Shown: piece by piece, positions 41,538 through 50,759 of the stretch
Layout: every line of letters starts with the position of its first letter
Position numbering within the stretch: position 1 is the first letter of the stretch
Source of the DNA: an uncultured Clostridia bacterium
GTDB lineage: Bacteria; Bacillota; Clostridia; Christensenellales; Borkfalkiaceae
Assembly (NCBI GenBank): GCA_944367045.1
Contig: CALVWI010000006.1
Span: 1 to 64,000, forward strand
Direction: 5' to 3'
DNA: 64,000 nt
Notes under the pieces: generated by a model
Database searches by the model: none
What the model was told of the DNA's origin: nothing
Seen by the model: the letters and a program-made list of their open reading frames with translations, nothing else
Made by a program: the position numbers and the translations under genes

Positions 41538-42917
41538 TTATTCGTTCCGCATGAAGAGGGCGCGCTTCTCCTCGATGAGCTTGTCCGTCTTTTCAAGGTA
41601 TGTGGGAAGGTCTTTGGGACTTCCGATGCGCTCGATGCGGCCCTCATTCAGAAACACTTTCTTTGTGACCGCGCCCGCGCCGACGGCGAAGTTGTCCGCC
41701 GTCTCCTCCATGACGTCGACGTTGTAGACGGACGCCGTGCCCTTTTTGCACCAGCCCGTGTTCTCGTGCGCGCCCGCCATGTACTTCTGGCGGTAGAGGT
41801 AGTAGGGCTCGTACCCCGCCGCGGTGAGCTTCTCGCGCGCGTAGGCGATCATCTCGCCCATGTCGCCCTCGGTGAGGCGGCCGACCTCCTCTTTGAGGCG
41901 CGCGCCCTTCTTCAAACACAGCGTATGCACGGTGATGTTGTCGGGCGAGAGCGCAACGGCGCGGTCGATGCTCATGCAAAACTCCTCGAGGCTCTCCCCC
42001 GTGAGGCCCGCGATGAGATCGCAATTCGTCAAAAACCCGAAGGGACGGGCAAGTTCGAACGCCTCCCCCACCTGCGCCGCCGTGTGCTTGCGGCCGATGG
42101 CCTCGAGCGTGCGGTCGGAAAACGACTGCGCGTTGATGCAGATGCGCGTCACGCCATATTCCTTCAAGAGGGCGAGTTTTTCCTCGGTGAACACGTCGGG
42201 CCTTCCCGCCTCCACCGTATATTCGCAGCCGTTGGTGCGAAGGGGTTTGACGGCTTCCAGCACGGCGCGGAGTTCCTCCGTCTCCAAGGCGAAGGGCGTG
42301 CCGCCGCCGATGTAGACGGAGCGCAGGTTCTTCCAAAGGCCTTCCGCCCCCTCGAGTTCGCGCTTCAAACTCTCCAAGTAGGCGGGAATGAACTTCTTCG
42401 TCTTGTCGATGGGCGCCGTGACAAAGGAGCAGTAGACGCAGCGCGTCGGGCAGAACGGGAGGGAGACGTATAGATCGCAGTTGCCGTCCTTCTTCTCGTA
42501 GATGCCCTCCTGTGCGCGAATGACGCGGGAGACGAGCTCGATGTTGTCCTCGGAGACGTCCATCTCGTGAAAGAGCGGCAGAAAGTCGCGGCCCTTTTCC
42601 ATTTCCCCTCTCGCGAGGCGGGTGGGACGGATGCCCGTCAGCGCGCCCCACGGAAGGTGGGTGTGAAAATGCTCGGAAAGCGCATTGTAGAGCGCGAGTT
42701 TGGAATAGCGGCGGGCAAGGCTCTTGTAGACAAGCTCGTTCTCCGCCCTCCCCTCGTGGGAATAGGCAATTTGCTTTTCGCCGAGGGTGAGCACGCCCGA
42801 AAAGGTCTCGCCGTCGAAGTTTTGGGAGAGCGCAATGTCGAGCGCCTCCGCCCCCGGGAAGAGGCGGACAACTTCTCCGAGCTCCTGTTCGAGGAAGGCG
42901 GGGTTTGCCGTCAGCAT
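41538..42917 (-). CDS. hemZ: HemZ-like radical SAM coproporphyrinogen dehydrogenase
   Basis: The protein has 459 residues. The N-terminal 150 residues are specific to the HemZ group of Clostridia and Bacilli; the radical SAM motif is CPTRCVYCSF (CxxxCxxC), followed by YIGGGTPFALE and the NAQSFSDRTLEAIGR element of the HemN superfamily. The family name implies porphyrinogen oxidation, yet many clostridial HemZ proteins may do other chemistry. Start ATG overlaps the end of the preceding metallo-hydrolase gene by seven bases. Confidence 0.88.
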   Translation of the reverse strand: MLTANPAFLEQELGEVVRLFPGAEALDIALSQNFDGETFSGVLTLGEKQIAYSHEGRAENELVYKSLARRYSKLALYNALSEHFHTHLPWGALTGIRPTRLARGEMEKGRDFLPLFHEMDVSEDNIELVSRVIRAQEGIYEKKDGNCDLYVSLPFCPTRCVYCSFVTAPIDKTKKFIPAYLESLKRELEGAEGLWKNLRSVYIGGGTPFALETEELRAVLEAVKPLRTNGCEYTVEAGRPDVFTEEKLALLKEYGVTRICINAQSFSDRTLEAIGRKHTAAQVGEAFELARPFGFLTNCDLIAGLTGESLEEFCMSIDRAVALSPDNITVHTLCLKKGARLKEEVGRLTEGDMGEMIAYAREKLTAAGYEPYYLYRQKYMAGAHENTGWCKKGTASVYNVDVMEETADNFAVGAGAVTKKVFLNEGRIERIGSPKDLPTYLEKTDKLIEEKRALFMRNE

Positions 42918-43519
42918 CTGATCACCCCGTTGTACTTGCGCTCGAAGGAGAGCGTCGTCTTGTCGCCGTGGCCGGGGTAGACGGTATAGTCGCCCTCGAG
43001 GGCATACAGCTTTTTGACGCTCCGTTCGATGGCGCGATAGTCTCCGCCCGGGAGGTCGCACCGCCCCACGCTGCCCTGAAAGAGGGTGTCGCCCGAGAAA
43101 ATCTTGTCGCCCGAAAGGAAGCAGACGCCGCCCTGCGTGTGGCCCGGGGTCGCGATGACCTCGAACGTCATGCCGTCGAAGGTGAGCTTGTCGCCGTCCG
43201 CAAAGGTGAAGTCGGGGGTGAAGTCGGGTGCAGCCGGAAGGCCGAAGAGGCGCGCACCCTCGGCTTGATGTTGGAGCTGGTAGAGTTCGTCCTTACAGCA
43301 GCCCACCTTCGCGCCCGCCCTTTGGAGCGCGGCGCACCCGCCGATGTGGTCGAAGTGGCAGTGTGTCAAAAGGACGTGCGTCACGGTGAGCCCGCGCTTT
43401 TCGGCCTCAGAGAGGACGTTCTCCTCGCCGGGGTCGACGGCAACGGCCGTCTTTCCGTCCTCGGTCACAAGATAACAGTTGGAAGCGAACCGCAGGGGTT
43501 CGATGAGAATGACTTGCAT
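42911..43519 (-). CDS. Metallo-beta-lactamase-fold hydrolase (glyoxalase II-like)
   Basis: The protein has 202 residues. THCHFDHIGG near residue 50, GHTQGGVCF near 128 and SGDTLF near 140 supply the di-metal ligands. This small form is common in Clostridia beside rel and hemZ. Thioester hydrolysis (as in glyoxalase II or YcbL) is likely. It starts nine bases past the rel stop after AAAGGGA. Confidence 0.9.
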   Translation of the reverse strand: MQVILIEPLRFASNCYLVTEDGKTAVAVDPGEENVLSEAEKRGLTVTHVLLTHCHFDHIGGCAALQRAGAKVGCCKDELYQLQHQAEGARLFGLPAAPDFTPDFTFADGDKLTFDGMTFEVIATPGHTQGGVCFLSGDKIFSGDTLFQGSVGRCDLPGGDYRAIERSVKKLYALEGDYTVYPGHGDKTTLSFERKYNGVIRC

Positions 43520-43528
43520 AAGTTCCCT

Positions 43529-45664
43529 TTAGTTGGCCGTTCTTCTGACGTCGATGATCTTCTGGTGGCCCATGATCTTCTTGATGAGCACCTCGACGTC
43601 CTGACGGTTGGTGAGCGAGACGGTGACGTCCACGATGGCGCTGCCGTTCTTGTCGTAACGGCCGTTGATGGAGGTGATCTCGAGGTGCATCTCGGCGACG
43701 CTCGCACTGATGGCCCCGATGGCCGCGCCCTGGTCGTCCGCCGTCACCACGATGGCCGCCTTGAAGCGCGCACCGCCCTCCTCCGCGACCCACTCCGCCG
43801 CCTGAAGCCGTGCGGGGTCTGCGCCCTTCAGGTTGGGGCAATCCTTGCGGTGGACGACGACGCCGCGCCCTCTTGTCACGAAGCCGACGATCTCGTCGCC
43901 GGGCACGGGCGAGCAGCAGCCTGCAAAGGAGACGAGGAGGCCCGTCTGCCCGTTGATGGTGACGGTGCCCTTCGCGAGCCGTCCGTGGTATTGAGGCTCC
44001 GCCGTGACGAGGGGCTGCGGCACCTCCTTGCGGTAGAAGTCGATGAGCTTATAGAGGACCTGATTGACCGTGACCGCGCCGTAGCCGACGGAGGCGAACA
44101 TCTCGTCCTGCGAGTTGAACGCGAGCTTTTCCGAGACCTTCTTGAAGCTCTCGTCCGTGAGGATATCGGAGAGGGCGTACCCCTTGCGCTTGGCGGCGTC
44201 CTCGAGCATGTCGCGCCCCAAACGGATGTTCTCGTCCTTCATCTCGCGCTTGTAGAAGGACTTGATCTTCGCCTTCGCAGAAGTCGACTTGATGAATTTG
44301 AGCCAGTCGCGCGAGGGACCCTTGCTGTTGGGCGAGGTGATGATCTCGACGACGTCGCCGAGTTCCAAAGTCGAATTGAGGGGCACTATTTTGCCGTTGA
44401 CCTTTGCGCCCGTGCAGTGGTTGCCCACTTCCGAGTGAATGGCGTACGCAAAGTCGACGGGGGTCGCCTCGTTGGGAAGCGAGATGACCTTGCCCTGCGG
44501 CGTAAAGACGAGAAGTTCGCTGCTGAAGAGGGAGCCCTTGACGGTATCCATGAACTCCTTGGAGTCCTTGAGACCGCCCTGCAGCTCCATCATCTCGCGG
44601 ATCCACGAGATGCGCTGGTCTAAGGTCGTCTCCTCCGTCGTCTGTTCCTTGTACTTCCAGTGCGCCGCGATACCGTACTCCGCCGTGCGGTGCATCTCCT
44701 CGGTGCGGATCTGAATTTCAAACGGCTGGCCGAAGTTGGTGACGACCGTCGTGTGGAGCGACTGATAGAGGTTGGGCTTGGGGGTCGCGATGTAGTCCTT
44801 GATGCGCCCCGGCACGGGCTTCCACTCCTTGTGGATCTTGCCGAACACTTCGTAGCACTCGTCCACCGTGCCCACGATGACGCGCACCGCGGTGAGGTCG
44901 TAAATTTGGTCGAGCGTCTTGTTCTTCGTCTTCATCTTCTTGTAGATGGAGTAGAAGTGCTTGGGCCGCCCGAACACTTCGCCGTGAATGTTGCACTCGA
45001 CGAGGATCTTCTTGATCTCCTCGACGACGTAGTCGACGAAGCGGTTCCTCTCTTCCAACTTCTGGTGAATGTTCTCAACGAGGTACTCGAACGCCTCGGG
45101 GTCGAGGTATTTGAGGCAGAGGTCTTCAAGCTCGCACTTCACTTGCGAAATACCCAGCCTGCCCGCAATGGGGGTGTAGATGTCGAGCGTCTCGCGCGCC
45201 ATGCGCTGCTGCCGCTCCTTGGAGAGGAAGTTGAGGGAACGCATATTGTGCAGGCGGTCGGCAAGTTTGATGATGATGACGCGGATGTCCTTCGCCATCG
45301 CAATGAAGAGCTTGCGGAAGTTCTCCGCCTCCTCCTCTTCCTGCGACTTAAAGACGATCTTATCGAGCTTGGTGACGCCCGAAACGAGGGAGAGAACTTC
45401 CTCGCCGAACTCGCGGCGGATGTCGTCCTCGGTGACGGGAGTGTCCTCGATGACATCGTGAAGGAGCGCCGCGGCGATCGTCGCGGGGTCGAGGCCTAAG
45501 TCGACGAGAATTTCCGCAACGGCGCAGGGGTGGATGAAGTAGGGCTCGCCCGAGGCGCGCTTCTGGTTGGCGTGCGCCGCCTTGGCGTAGTCGTAGGCGT
45601 GGAGCAGCATATTGCGCTCGTCGCCGGTGTAGTATTCGTAGATCTTCATCAGGATGGCTTCCAT
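43529..45664 (-). CDS. rel: RelA/SpoT-family (p)ppGpp synthetase/hydrolase
   Basis: The protein has 711 residues. Hydrolase HD domain with ALLHDVIEDT, synthetase domain with RIKDYIATPKPNLYQSLHTTV, then TGS (VFTPQGKVISLPNEATPVDFAYAIHSEVG), a Cys-rich FAGCCSPVPGDEIVGF segment and a C-terminal ACT domain. This is the two-way stringent-response enzyme of Firmicutes, making (p)ppGpp when uncharged tRNA stalls the ribosome. It follows recJ by 25 bases; the apt gene often found here is absent. Confidence 0.97.
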   Translation of the reverse strand: MEAILMKIYEYYTGDERNMLLHAYDYAKAAHANQKRASGEPYFIHPCAVAEILVDLGLDPATIAAALLHDVIEDTPVTEDDIRREFGEEVLSLVSGVTKLDKIVFKSQEEEEAENFRKLFIAMAKDIRVIIIKLADRLHNMRSLNFLSKERQQRMARETLDIYTPIAGRLGISQVKCELEDLCLKYLDPEAFEYLVENIHQKLEERNRFVDYVVEEIKKILVECNIHGEVFGRPKHFYSIYKKMKTKNKTLDQIYDLTAVRVIVGTVDECYEVFGKIHKEWKPVPGRIKDYIATPKPNLYQSLHTTVVTNFGQPFEIQIRTEEMHRTAEYGIAAHWKYKEQTTEETTLDQRISWIREMMELQGGLKDSKEFMDTVKGSLFSSELLVFTPQGKVISLPNEATPVDFAYAIHSEVGNHCTGAKVNGKIVPLNSTLELGDVVEIITSPNSKGPSRDWLKFIKSTSAKAKIKSFYKREMKDENIRLGRDMLEDAAKRKGYALSDILTDESFKKVSEKLAFNSQDEMFASVGYGAVTVNQVLYKLIDFYRKEVPQPLVTAEPQYHGRLAKGTVTINGQTGLLVSFAGCCSPVPGDEIVGFVTRGRGVVVHRKDCPNLKGADPARLQAAEWVAEEGGARFKAAIVVTADDQGAAIGAISASVAEMHLEITSINGRYDKNGSAIVDVTVSLTNRQDVEVLIKKIMGHQKIIDVRRTAN

Positions 45665-45689
45665 CGCTCTCCCTCCTTATGTCAAGTAT

Positions 45690-48008
45690 TTATGCCCTGT
45701 CCGCAAGCGCGCAGACGGTCGAATAGATCTTCGAGCGCTCGAGCTGCGTCTTCTTGCCGCGGATGAGGCGCACCCGCCCGCCCGCGATCTGCAGGAGCCC
45801 GAGCTCTTCAAAGACCATGAATGCAAACAAGAAACGCTCCGCCCCGAAGCCGAGGAAATCGGCACCTCTTCCCGCCTCGGCGGCGTCCGCACCGATGAGC
45901 TGCCCTTCTGAAGCGCGGATCGCGGAGAACACCTCCGCCATGTCCGCCCGCGTGTGGGGAATGGACGTGAGCTTCTCCCAGCCGCAGAGTTCGGAATTGG
46001 CAATGAGTTTTGCGCTGCCCGTGGGCTGGGCGACGAGGGGCGGCGATTCGAGGAACACCACCTCGCGGTAGGCGGAAAGGTCGCAGTCGGGCGCGGGAGA
46101 CAGGAGCACCACGTTGGCGGCGTTGCCCGAGGAGAGGCGGAACACCTCGGCGGGCAGGCCCTTAAGGCTCGGGAAACGGGCGAGGGTCGCCCGATCGTAC
46201 GCGACGGCGGCGAGGCCGTAGGCGCAGTTCTTCCGCGCCTCTTCGATGTGGGCGTTGAGTTCCTCCTCCCCCATGCGCTCGAATTTCACCTTGCGCCCCT
46301 CTTTTAAGGCGAGCAGCGCCTCCGTGAAGCCCTCGGCGGGCAGGTCGTCGCCCTTTGCGCCGTCGTAGATGACCGCGCGCACGAAGCCCTTGATGCTCTC
46401 CTTGCCGCGGAATTTGGAGACGTTGCACTCAAAGACGAGGTCTTTGGGAACGTCGCTCCTCAGGAGCGTCAAGTCCTTTTCGCCCCAGAAGTACATGAAG
46501 TCGAGCGTCTCGCCCGCAATCGAGATGTGCGGCGAGGCGGGCTTGACGGGCGCGGCCTGCATGCGCTCTGCGCGGTACACAAAGAGCGGGCGGCGGTTGC
46601 CCACGCCGAAGGGTTCGAGCGCCTCGATCTCCTTCGCGAGCTTCTTGGGGAACTCCCCCTTGACTTCGCCGCTGACGACGAGCGAGGGAATGAAGTCCTC
46701 GCGCGTGTAGTGCGAGGAGATATAGCTGTCCAGATCGTTCTTTAGGGCCTCGAACTTATCGAGACGCACGTTGACGCCCGCGGCCTGCGCGTGCCCGCCG
46801 AATTCCTCGATCTCGTCCGAGCAGCTCTTGAGCGCCTCGAAGATGTTGACGGCCTCGATGCTCCGTGCGCTGCCGCGCAGCATATCGCCGTGCCGCACGA
46901 AGAGCAGCGCGGGGCGGGAGAATTCCTCGACGATGCGCGCCGCCACGATGCCGATGAGCCCGGGGTGCCAGTCGTCCCCCTCCGCCATGACGACGCTGCC
47001 GTAGGCGCCGTCCGCCGCGATCTGCGCGCGCGCCCGCTCGAAGAGCTCGTCGCACAATCTTTGCCGCTCGGAGTTGTAGTTGTTTAAAAGTTCCGCAAGG
47101 ACGCGGGTCTCCTCGTCGTCCTCGGACGTAAAGAGGCGAAGGGCGGCGTTGGCGTCCCCCATCCTGCCCGCGGCGTTGACGCGGGGCGCCAGCGTGAAGG
47201 CGAGCGTCTGCGCCGTCACTTCCTGCGGTTTCCCCAAGAGGGCGGTGAATGCGGGGCGGGGGCGGCTCTTGATGAGCTCCAAACCCGCCGCCACGATGTC
47301 GCGGTTCTCTCCTAAGAGGGGCACACTGTCCGCGACGGTCGAGAGGGCGCAGAAGTCCAAGAGCTCGTCCGCCTTCTCGCCGATGAGCGCGCGCGAGAGC
47401 TTGTAGGCTACGCCCGCGCCGCACAAATTGTCGTAGGGATAGTCGTCCTTTAACTTGGGGTTGATGCAGATGCAGTCGGGGAGCTCCTCGGGCAGTTCGT
47501 GGTGGTCGGTGACGATGACGTACGAGCCCTGCTCCTTGATGTACTCGACTTCCGCGGCGTTGGAAATGCCGCAGTCCACCGTGATGAAGAGGTCGGGCAG
47601 GAAGTCGTCGAAGATCTTGTCGATGGCGCGCGTCGTGAGGCCGTACCCCTCCGCCCGCTCGGGAACGTAGAGATAGGGCTCGATGCCGTAAAGTTTGAGC
47701 GCCCGCGAGAGAATGGAGACCGCGCCGATGCCGTCCGCGTCGTAATCGCCGAAGATGGCGACCCGCCACTCCTCCTTCTTCGCACGCTCGATGAGGAGGA
47801 CGGCCTCCTTCATGCCCTTCATGAGGAAGGGGGAGAGAAGGTGCTCCTTCGAGGGCGCGAGGAAGCGGCGCATCTTGTCCTCGGTGTCCTGTCCGCGCGC
47901 AAAGAGGATGCCCGCCGTCGTCTCGGTGATGCCGATCGCACGCGCGAGCTCCCCGACGCGCTTCTTCTCGTCGGGGGTAAATTCAAATTCGCGCACGATC
48001 CGCTTCAT
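45690..48008 (-). CDS. recJ: Single-stranded-DNA exonuclease RecJ
   Basis: The protein has 772 residues. DHH motifs: GDYDADGIGAVSIL, VTVDCGISN, IVTDHHELPEELP; later GGHAQAAGV of DHHA1. It degrades single strands from the 5' end in repair. The C-terminal 200 residues are the RecJ_C-type domain found in Firmicutes. Start at 48008 follows AGGAGGAG, and just before that lies a GCGGC-TTCG-GCCGC hairpin. Confidence 0.96.
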   Translation of the reverse strand: MKRIVREFEFTPDEKKRVGELARAIGITETTAGILFARGQDTEDKMRRFLAPSKEHLLSPFLMKGMKEAVLLIERAKKEEWRVAIFGDYDADGIGAVSILSRALKLYGIEPYLYVPERAEGYGLTTRAIDKIFDDFLPDLFITVDCGISNAAEVEYIKEQGSYVIVTDHHELPEELPDCICINPKLKDDYPYDNLCGAGVAYKLSRALIGEKADELLDFCALSTVADSVPLLGENRDIVAAGLELIKSRPRPAFTALLGKPQEVTAQTLAFTLAPRVNAAGRMGDANAALRLFTSEDDEETRVLAELLNNYNSERQRLCDELFERARAQIAADGAYGSVVMAEGDDWHPGLIGIVAARIVEEFSRPALLFVRHGDMLRGSARSIEAVNIFEALKSCSDEIEEFGGHAQAAGVNVRLDKFEALKNDLDSYISSHYTREDFIPSLVVSGEVKGEFPKKLAKEIEALEPFGVGNRRPLFVYRAERMQAAPVKPASPHISIAGETLDFMYFWGEKDLTLLRSDVPKDLVFECNVSKFRGKESIKGFVRAVIYDGAKGDDLPAEGFTEALLALKEGRKVKFERMGEEELNAHIEEARKNCAYGLAAVAYDRATLARFPSLKGLPAEVFRLSSGNAANVVLLSPAPDCDLSAYREVVFLESPPLVAQPTGSAKLIANSELCGWEKLTSIPHTRADMAEVFSAIRASEGQLIGADAAEAGRGADFLGFGAERFLFAFMVFEELGLLQIAGGRVRLIRGKKTQLERSKIYSTVCALADRA

Positions 48009-48109
48009 AGCTCCTCCTGCGGCCGAAGCCGCACGCCCCATGAAAGGCGGGGCCGCCCTCCCCGCAATGCACGGGGCTATCCTATATTATTACCACATTT
48101 TTTAAGAGC

Positions 48110-48136
48110 AAAAACGGCGGGGTGTTCTCCCGCCGT
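48110..48136 (-). terminator. secDF terminator
   Basis: ACGGCGGG and CCCGCCGT around seven bases, then TTTTT on the minus strand. Confidence 0.85.
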
Positions 48137-48152
48137 TCCGGTCTTTTCGAAA

Positions 48153-49154
48153 TTATTCTTCGGCTTTTTCCGCCTTTTTCTTTCCGACGTAACGGGCTTT
48201 CTTGGCATTGCTGCGATCGTCCATCCGCTTCATGGGAAGGTAGACCATCGGCCCGAGCACGAGCGAAGAGTAGGTGCTCACGGCGAGGGGGAGCAGCAGG
48301 GGCAGGAAGAAAGCTCTCACCCCGGGAGCCGCCACGGCACCGACGACGATGAACACGACGGCGACCGCCGCGACCACGTAGAGCACCGTCTTGTTGGATG
48401 TCTTGAGGCACTCGTTGACTGCCTCTTCGGCGTCCATCGTGCGGAAGGCGGGATCCTTAAAGGTCTCGCGCATCTTCATGCACTGCACCATCCAGATAAA
48501 GAGCGAGATGACGACCGCTGCCGCCGCAAAGAGAAGGGGCGTGAACGCCGCCACGGGGATGCGGGTGATGGCGAGGAGCGCGAGCGTCAGAAGAACGTCG
48601 TGCACGGTGAGAACGAGCCCGGTGAGCGTGCGGCCCCAGCCGAAGCGGAAGCCGATATACACGAGCACCACGATGGCCGCGACGATGAGCGCCACGGCGC
48701 CGCGCCAGACGGGTTCAACAAAGCTTGCGCCCGCTGCGACTTCATGGACGACGACATACACGGATGCGCCTTCGAACTCGCCCGTGAGCGTGCTCTCGAC
48801 AGTGTCTCTCGCCGAGGCGAGCGTCTCCGAAGAGACATCCTCCGCAAAGACATAGGTGACGGTGTAGTCGCCGTTCTCTGCAAGCGAGCTGTTGTCGAGG
48901 TCGGGAGCGGTCTCGCTTTTGCTTTCATAGTTGATGCCGAGGGAGTCGAAGGTGTTCTCGCACACTTCCTCCACTCTCTCGCCGCCGTCCGCAATGGTGA
49001 CGACTGCGTCGTAGGTGACGGAAAAGCTCTTGCCTGCGCCGCTCTCCACGTTGAAGCCGAAGAGGGCGAAGAGCACGATGCCCACGATGAGGATGACGGC
49101 GGAGATCGCCGCAAACAGGGGCAGTTTCTTTAAGGAATAGAAATGTTTAGTCAT
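48153..49154 (-). CDS. secF: SecF-like translocase subunit, divergent
   Basis: The protein has 333 residues and six membrane segments with an outer loop of about 110 residues. The LTVHDVLLTLALLAITRIPVA element matches the HDV motif of SecF, while the usual Arg/Asp network differs (for example FGWGRTLTG). It should work with SecD and YajC to pull proteins across the membrane using the proton gradient. It overlaps the end of secD by eight bases. Confidence 0.85.
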   Translation of the reverse strand: MTKHFYSLKKLPLFAAISAVILIVGIVLFALFGFNVESGAGKSFSVTYDAVVTIADGGERVEEVCENTFDSLGINYESKSETAPDLDNSSLAENGDYTVTYVFAEDVSSETLASARDTVESTLTGEFEGASVYVVVHEVAAGASFVEPVWRGAVALIVAAIVVLVYIGFRFGWGRTLTGLVLTVHDVLLTLALLAITRIPVAAFTPLLFAAAAVVISLFIWMVQCMKMRETFKDPAFRTMDAEEAVNECLKTSNKTVLYVVAAVAVVFIVVGAVAAPGVRAFFLPLLLPLAVSTYSSLVLGPMVYLPMKRMDDRSNAKKARYVGKKKAEKAEE

Positions 49155-50640
49155 CTTCTTCCACCTCCTCTCTCTTGAAGCGGCAGAACTTGGCCTTGTC
49201 CTTTGCGAAGGGCATCATGATGTACCAGCAGAAGCGGTTGACCGCCAGCGAGCACAGCCCTGCGAAGAACATCCCGATGCCGAGCGTGAAGGCGAACACG
49301 GAAAGTTCGGTGAGCGCGATGAAGTAGGTGATAAAGCCGAGTGCCGCGAGCACGATGTGCGCGTCGAAGATGTGGAAGAAGCACTTCTTGTAGCCCGACT
49401 TGACGGCGAACGTCATCGTCTTGCCCGTCGCGTACTCTTTCCTTGCGTACTCATACGACATCGCATCGGAGACGCTCAGGGTGATCGCGCCGAAGAGCAC
49501 CGCAAGCACCGAGCCCATCCCCAGCGTGAGGAAGTCGATCGCCCAGATGCACAGCGTCATCGCAATGAGGTAGACGAGCATCGTGTAGAGGTGGGCAAAG
49601 CCCAGTCTCCCGTAGCGGACGAAGAAGAACACGAGGGAGGCAAGGAGCAGCACGCCGAGGGCGATGTAGAGCATCATCTGCGCGCTGTTGCCGTAGGAAG
49701 CATAGTCGCGGTGGAGCTCCCCGACGGAGAGGGCGAGACCGTCCTCCGTGCCGCTTTCAAGCGTCGTGTCGAGAATGGCCGCCACGAGCTCGGAAGAGTC
49801 CTTATCGTAGGAGCCGCTGATATACAGCGAGCTCTGGTCGATCTGTTCGCTGACGGTGAGCGTGATGAGCGCCTCATCGCCGATATTGAAGTAGAGGTAC
49901 GAGCTCGAAGCCCCGCTCGTCGCGTTCGCAATGGCAGCTCTCCCCTCGTCCGTCATGTTGAAGATGACGTAGGAAACGCCGCTTGCCGTGCGGGCCGTGA
50001 CGCTCTTGATATAGTAGCTTGCGGGGTGTTCGGTGCCCGTCTGTGCGGGGATGATGGTCTCCGCGCTCGACGCATCCGAGCCGAAGCTCACCGAAAGCTC
50101 GCCCATGCGGCCGAGATACTCGAACGCCGCGCCCGCCACGGAATACGAAGCGGGAAGGGAGACTTGCACCGTGTAGTCGTCGACGACGTTGACGCTCGCC
50201 GAGGGAAGATGCAGCCGCTCGATGCGCTCCGTTAAGACTTCGACGGAGTGCGCGAAGTTCTTCTTGAAGGACTCGCTCACTTCCGTGCCGTCGAGCACCG
50301 TCTCTTTTTCAAGATAGATGGCGCCGTCCGCATAGGAACTGTACTTTTCTGCGTACTCTGCCTGATCCTCTTCGGCGGAAGCCGAGAGGTCGTTTTCGTA
50401 ATCTCTCCCGGAGATGACCCCTTCGGGATAGAGGACGGCCGTGTAGCCGCCGCCGACGTACTCCGTCTCCCCGATGAGGTATCCGCCCAGTTCGGCGTCC
50501 TTCTCCGCAATGCCCAGAATAGAATTAAAATAATTTAATCCGTTGCCGTCGCAAGGAAAGGGCACGAAGCATACCACGCATAAAACGGCGATCACGACCG
50601 TGATCAATGCAAGACAGATCGCCGATTTTACCTTGCCCAT
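49147..50640 (-). CDS. secD: SecD-like translocase subunit, divergent
   Basis: The protein has 497 residues: one N-terminal membrane segment, a large outer domain (about 40-310) and five C-terminal segments. AVKSGYKKCFFHIFDAHI is the counterpart of the conserved AVxxGYxKAFxxIxDAN; the GxxVDANVLIFE motif is replaced by TLSVSDAMSYEY. It is therefore a distant SecD. With its own promoter it is followed by secF. Confidence 0.88.
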   Translation of the reverse strand: MGKVKSAICLALITVVIAVLCVVCFVPFPCDGNGLNYFNSILGIAEKDAELGGYLIGETEYVGGGYTAVLYPEGVISGRDYENDLSASAEEDQAEYAEKYSSYADGAIYLEKETVLDGTEVSESFKKNFAHSVEVLTERIERLHLPSASVNVVDDYTVQVSLPASYSVAGAAFEYLGRMGELSVSFGSDASSAETIIPAQTGTEHPASYYIKSVTARTASGVSYVIFNMTDEGRAAIANATSGASSSYLYFNIGDEALITLTVSEQIDQSSLYISGSYDKDSSELVAAILDTTLESGTEDGLALSVGELHRDYASYGNSAQMMLYIALGVLLLASLVFFFVRYGRLGFAHLYTMLVYLIAMTLCIWAIDFLTLGMGSVLAVLFGAITLSVSDAMSYEYARKEYATGKTMTFAVKSGYKKCFFHIFDAHIVLAALGFITYFIALTELSVFAFTLGIGMFFAGLCSLAVNRFCWYIMMPFAKDKAKFCRFKREEVEEDD

Positions 50641-50700
50641 TGTTGCCTCCTGTCATGTGTGAAGGTCTTTCCGCAAAAGCGGAAGAACCCCGTCTTGTTC

Positions 50701-50729
50701 ATTATATAAGTTTTGGCTTTCGGCGTCAA
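50701..50729 (-). promoter_or_regulatory. secD promoter
   Basis: TTGACG (50724-50729), 17 bases, TATAAT (50701-50706). Confidence 0.75.
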
Positions 50730-50759
50730 GCCGAAATGCGCCGCTTTTTCGGATTTTTG

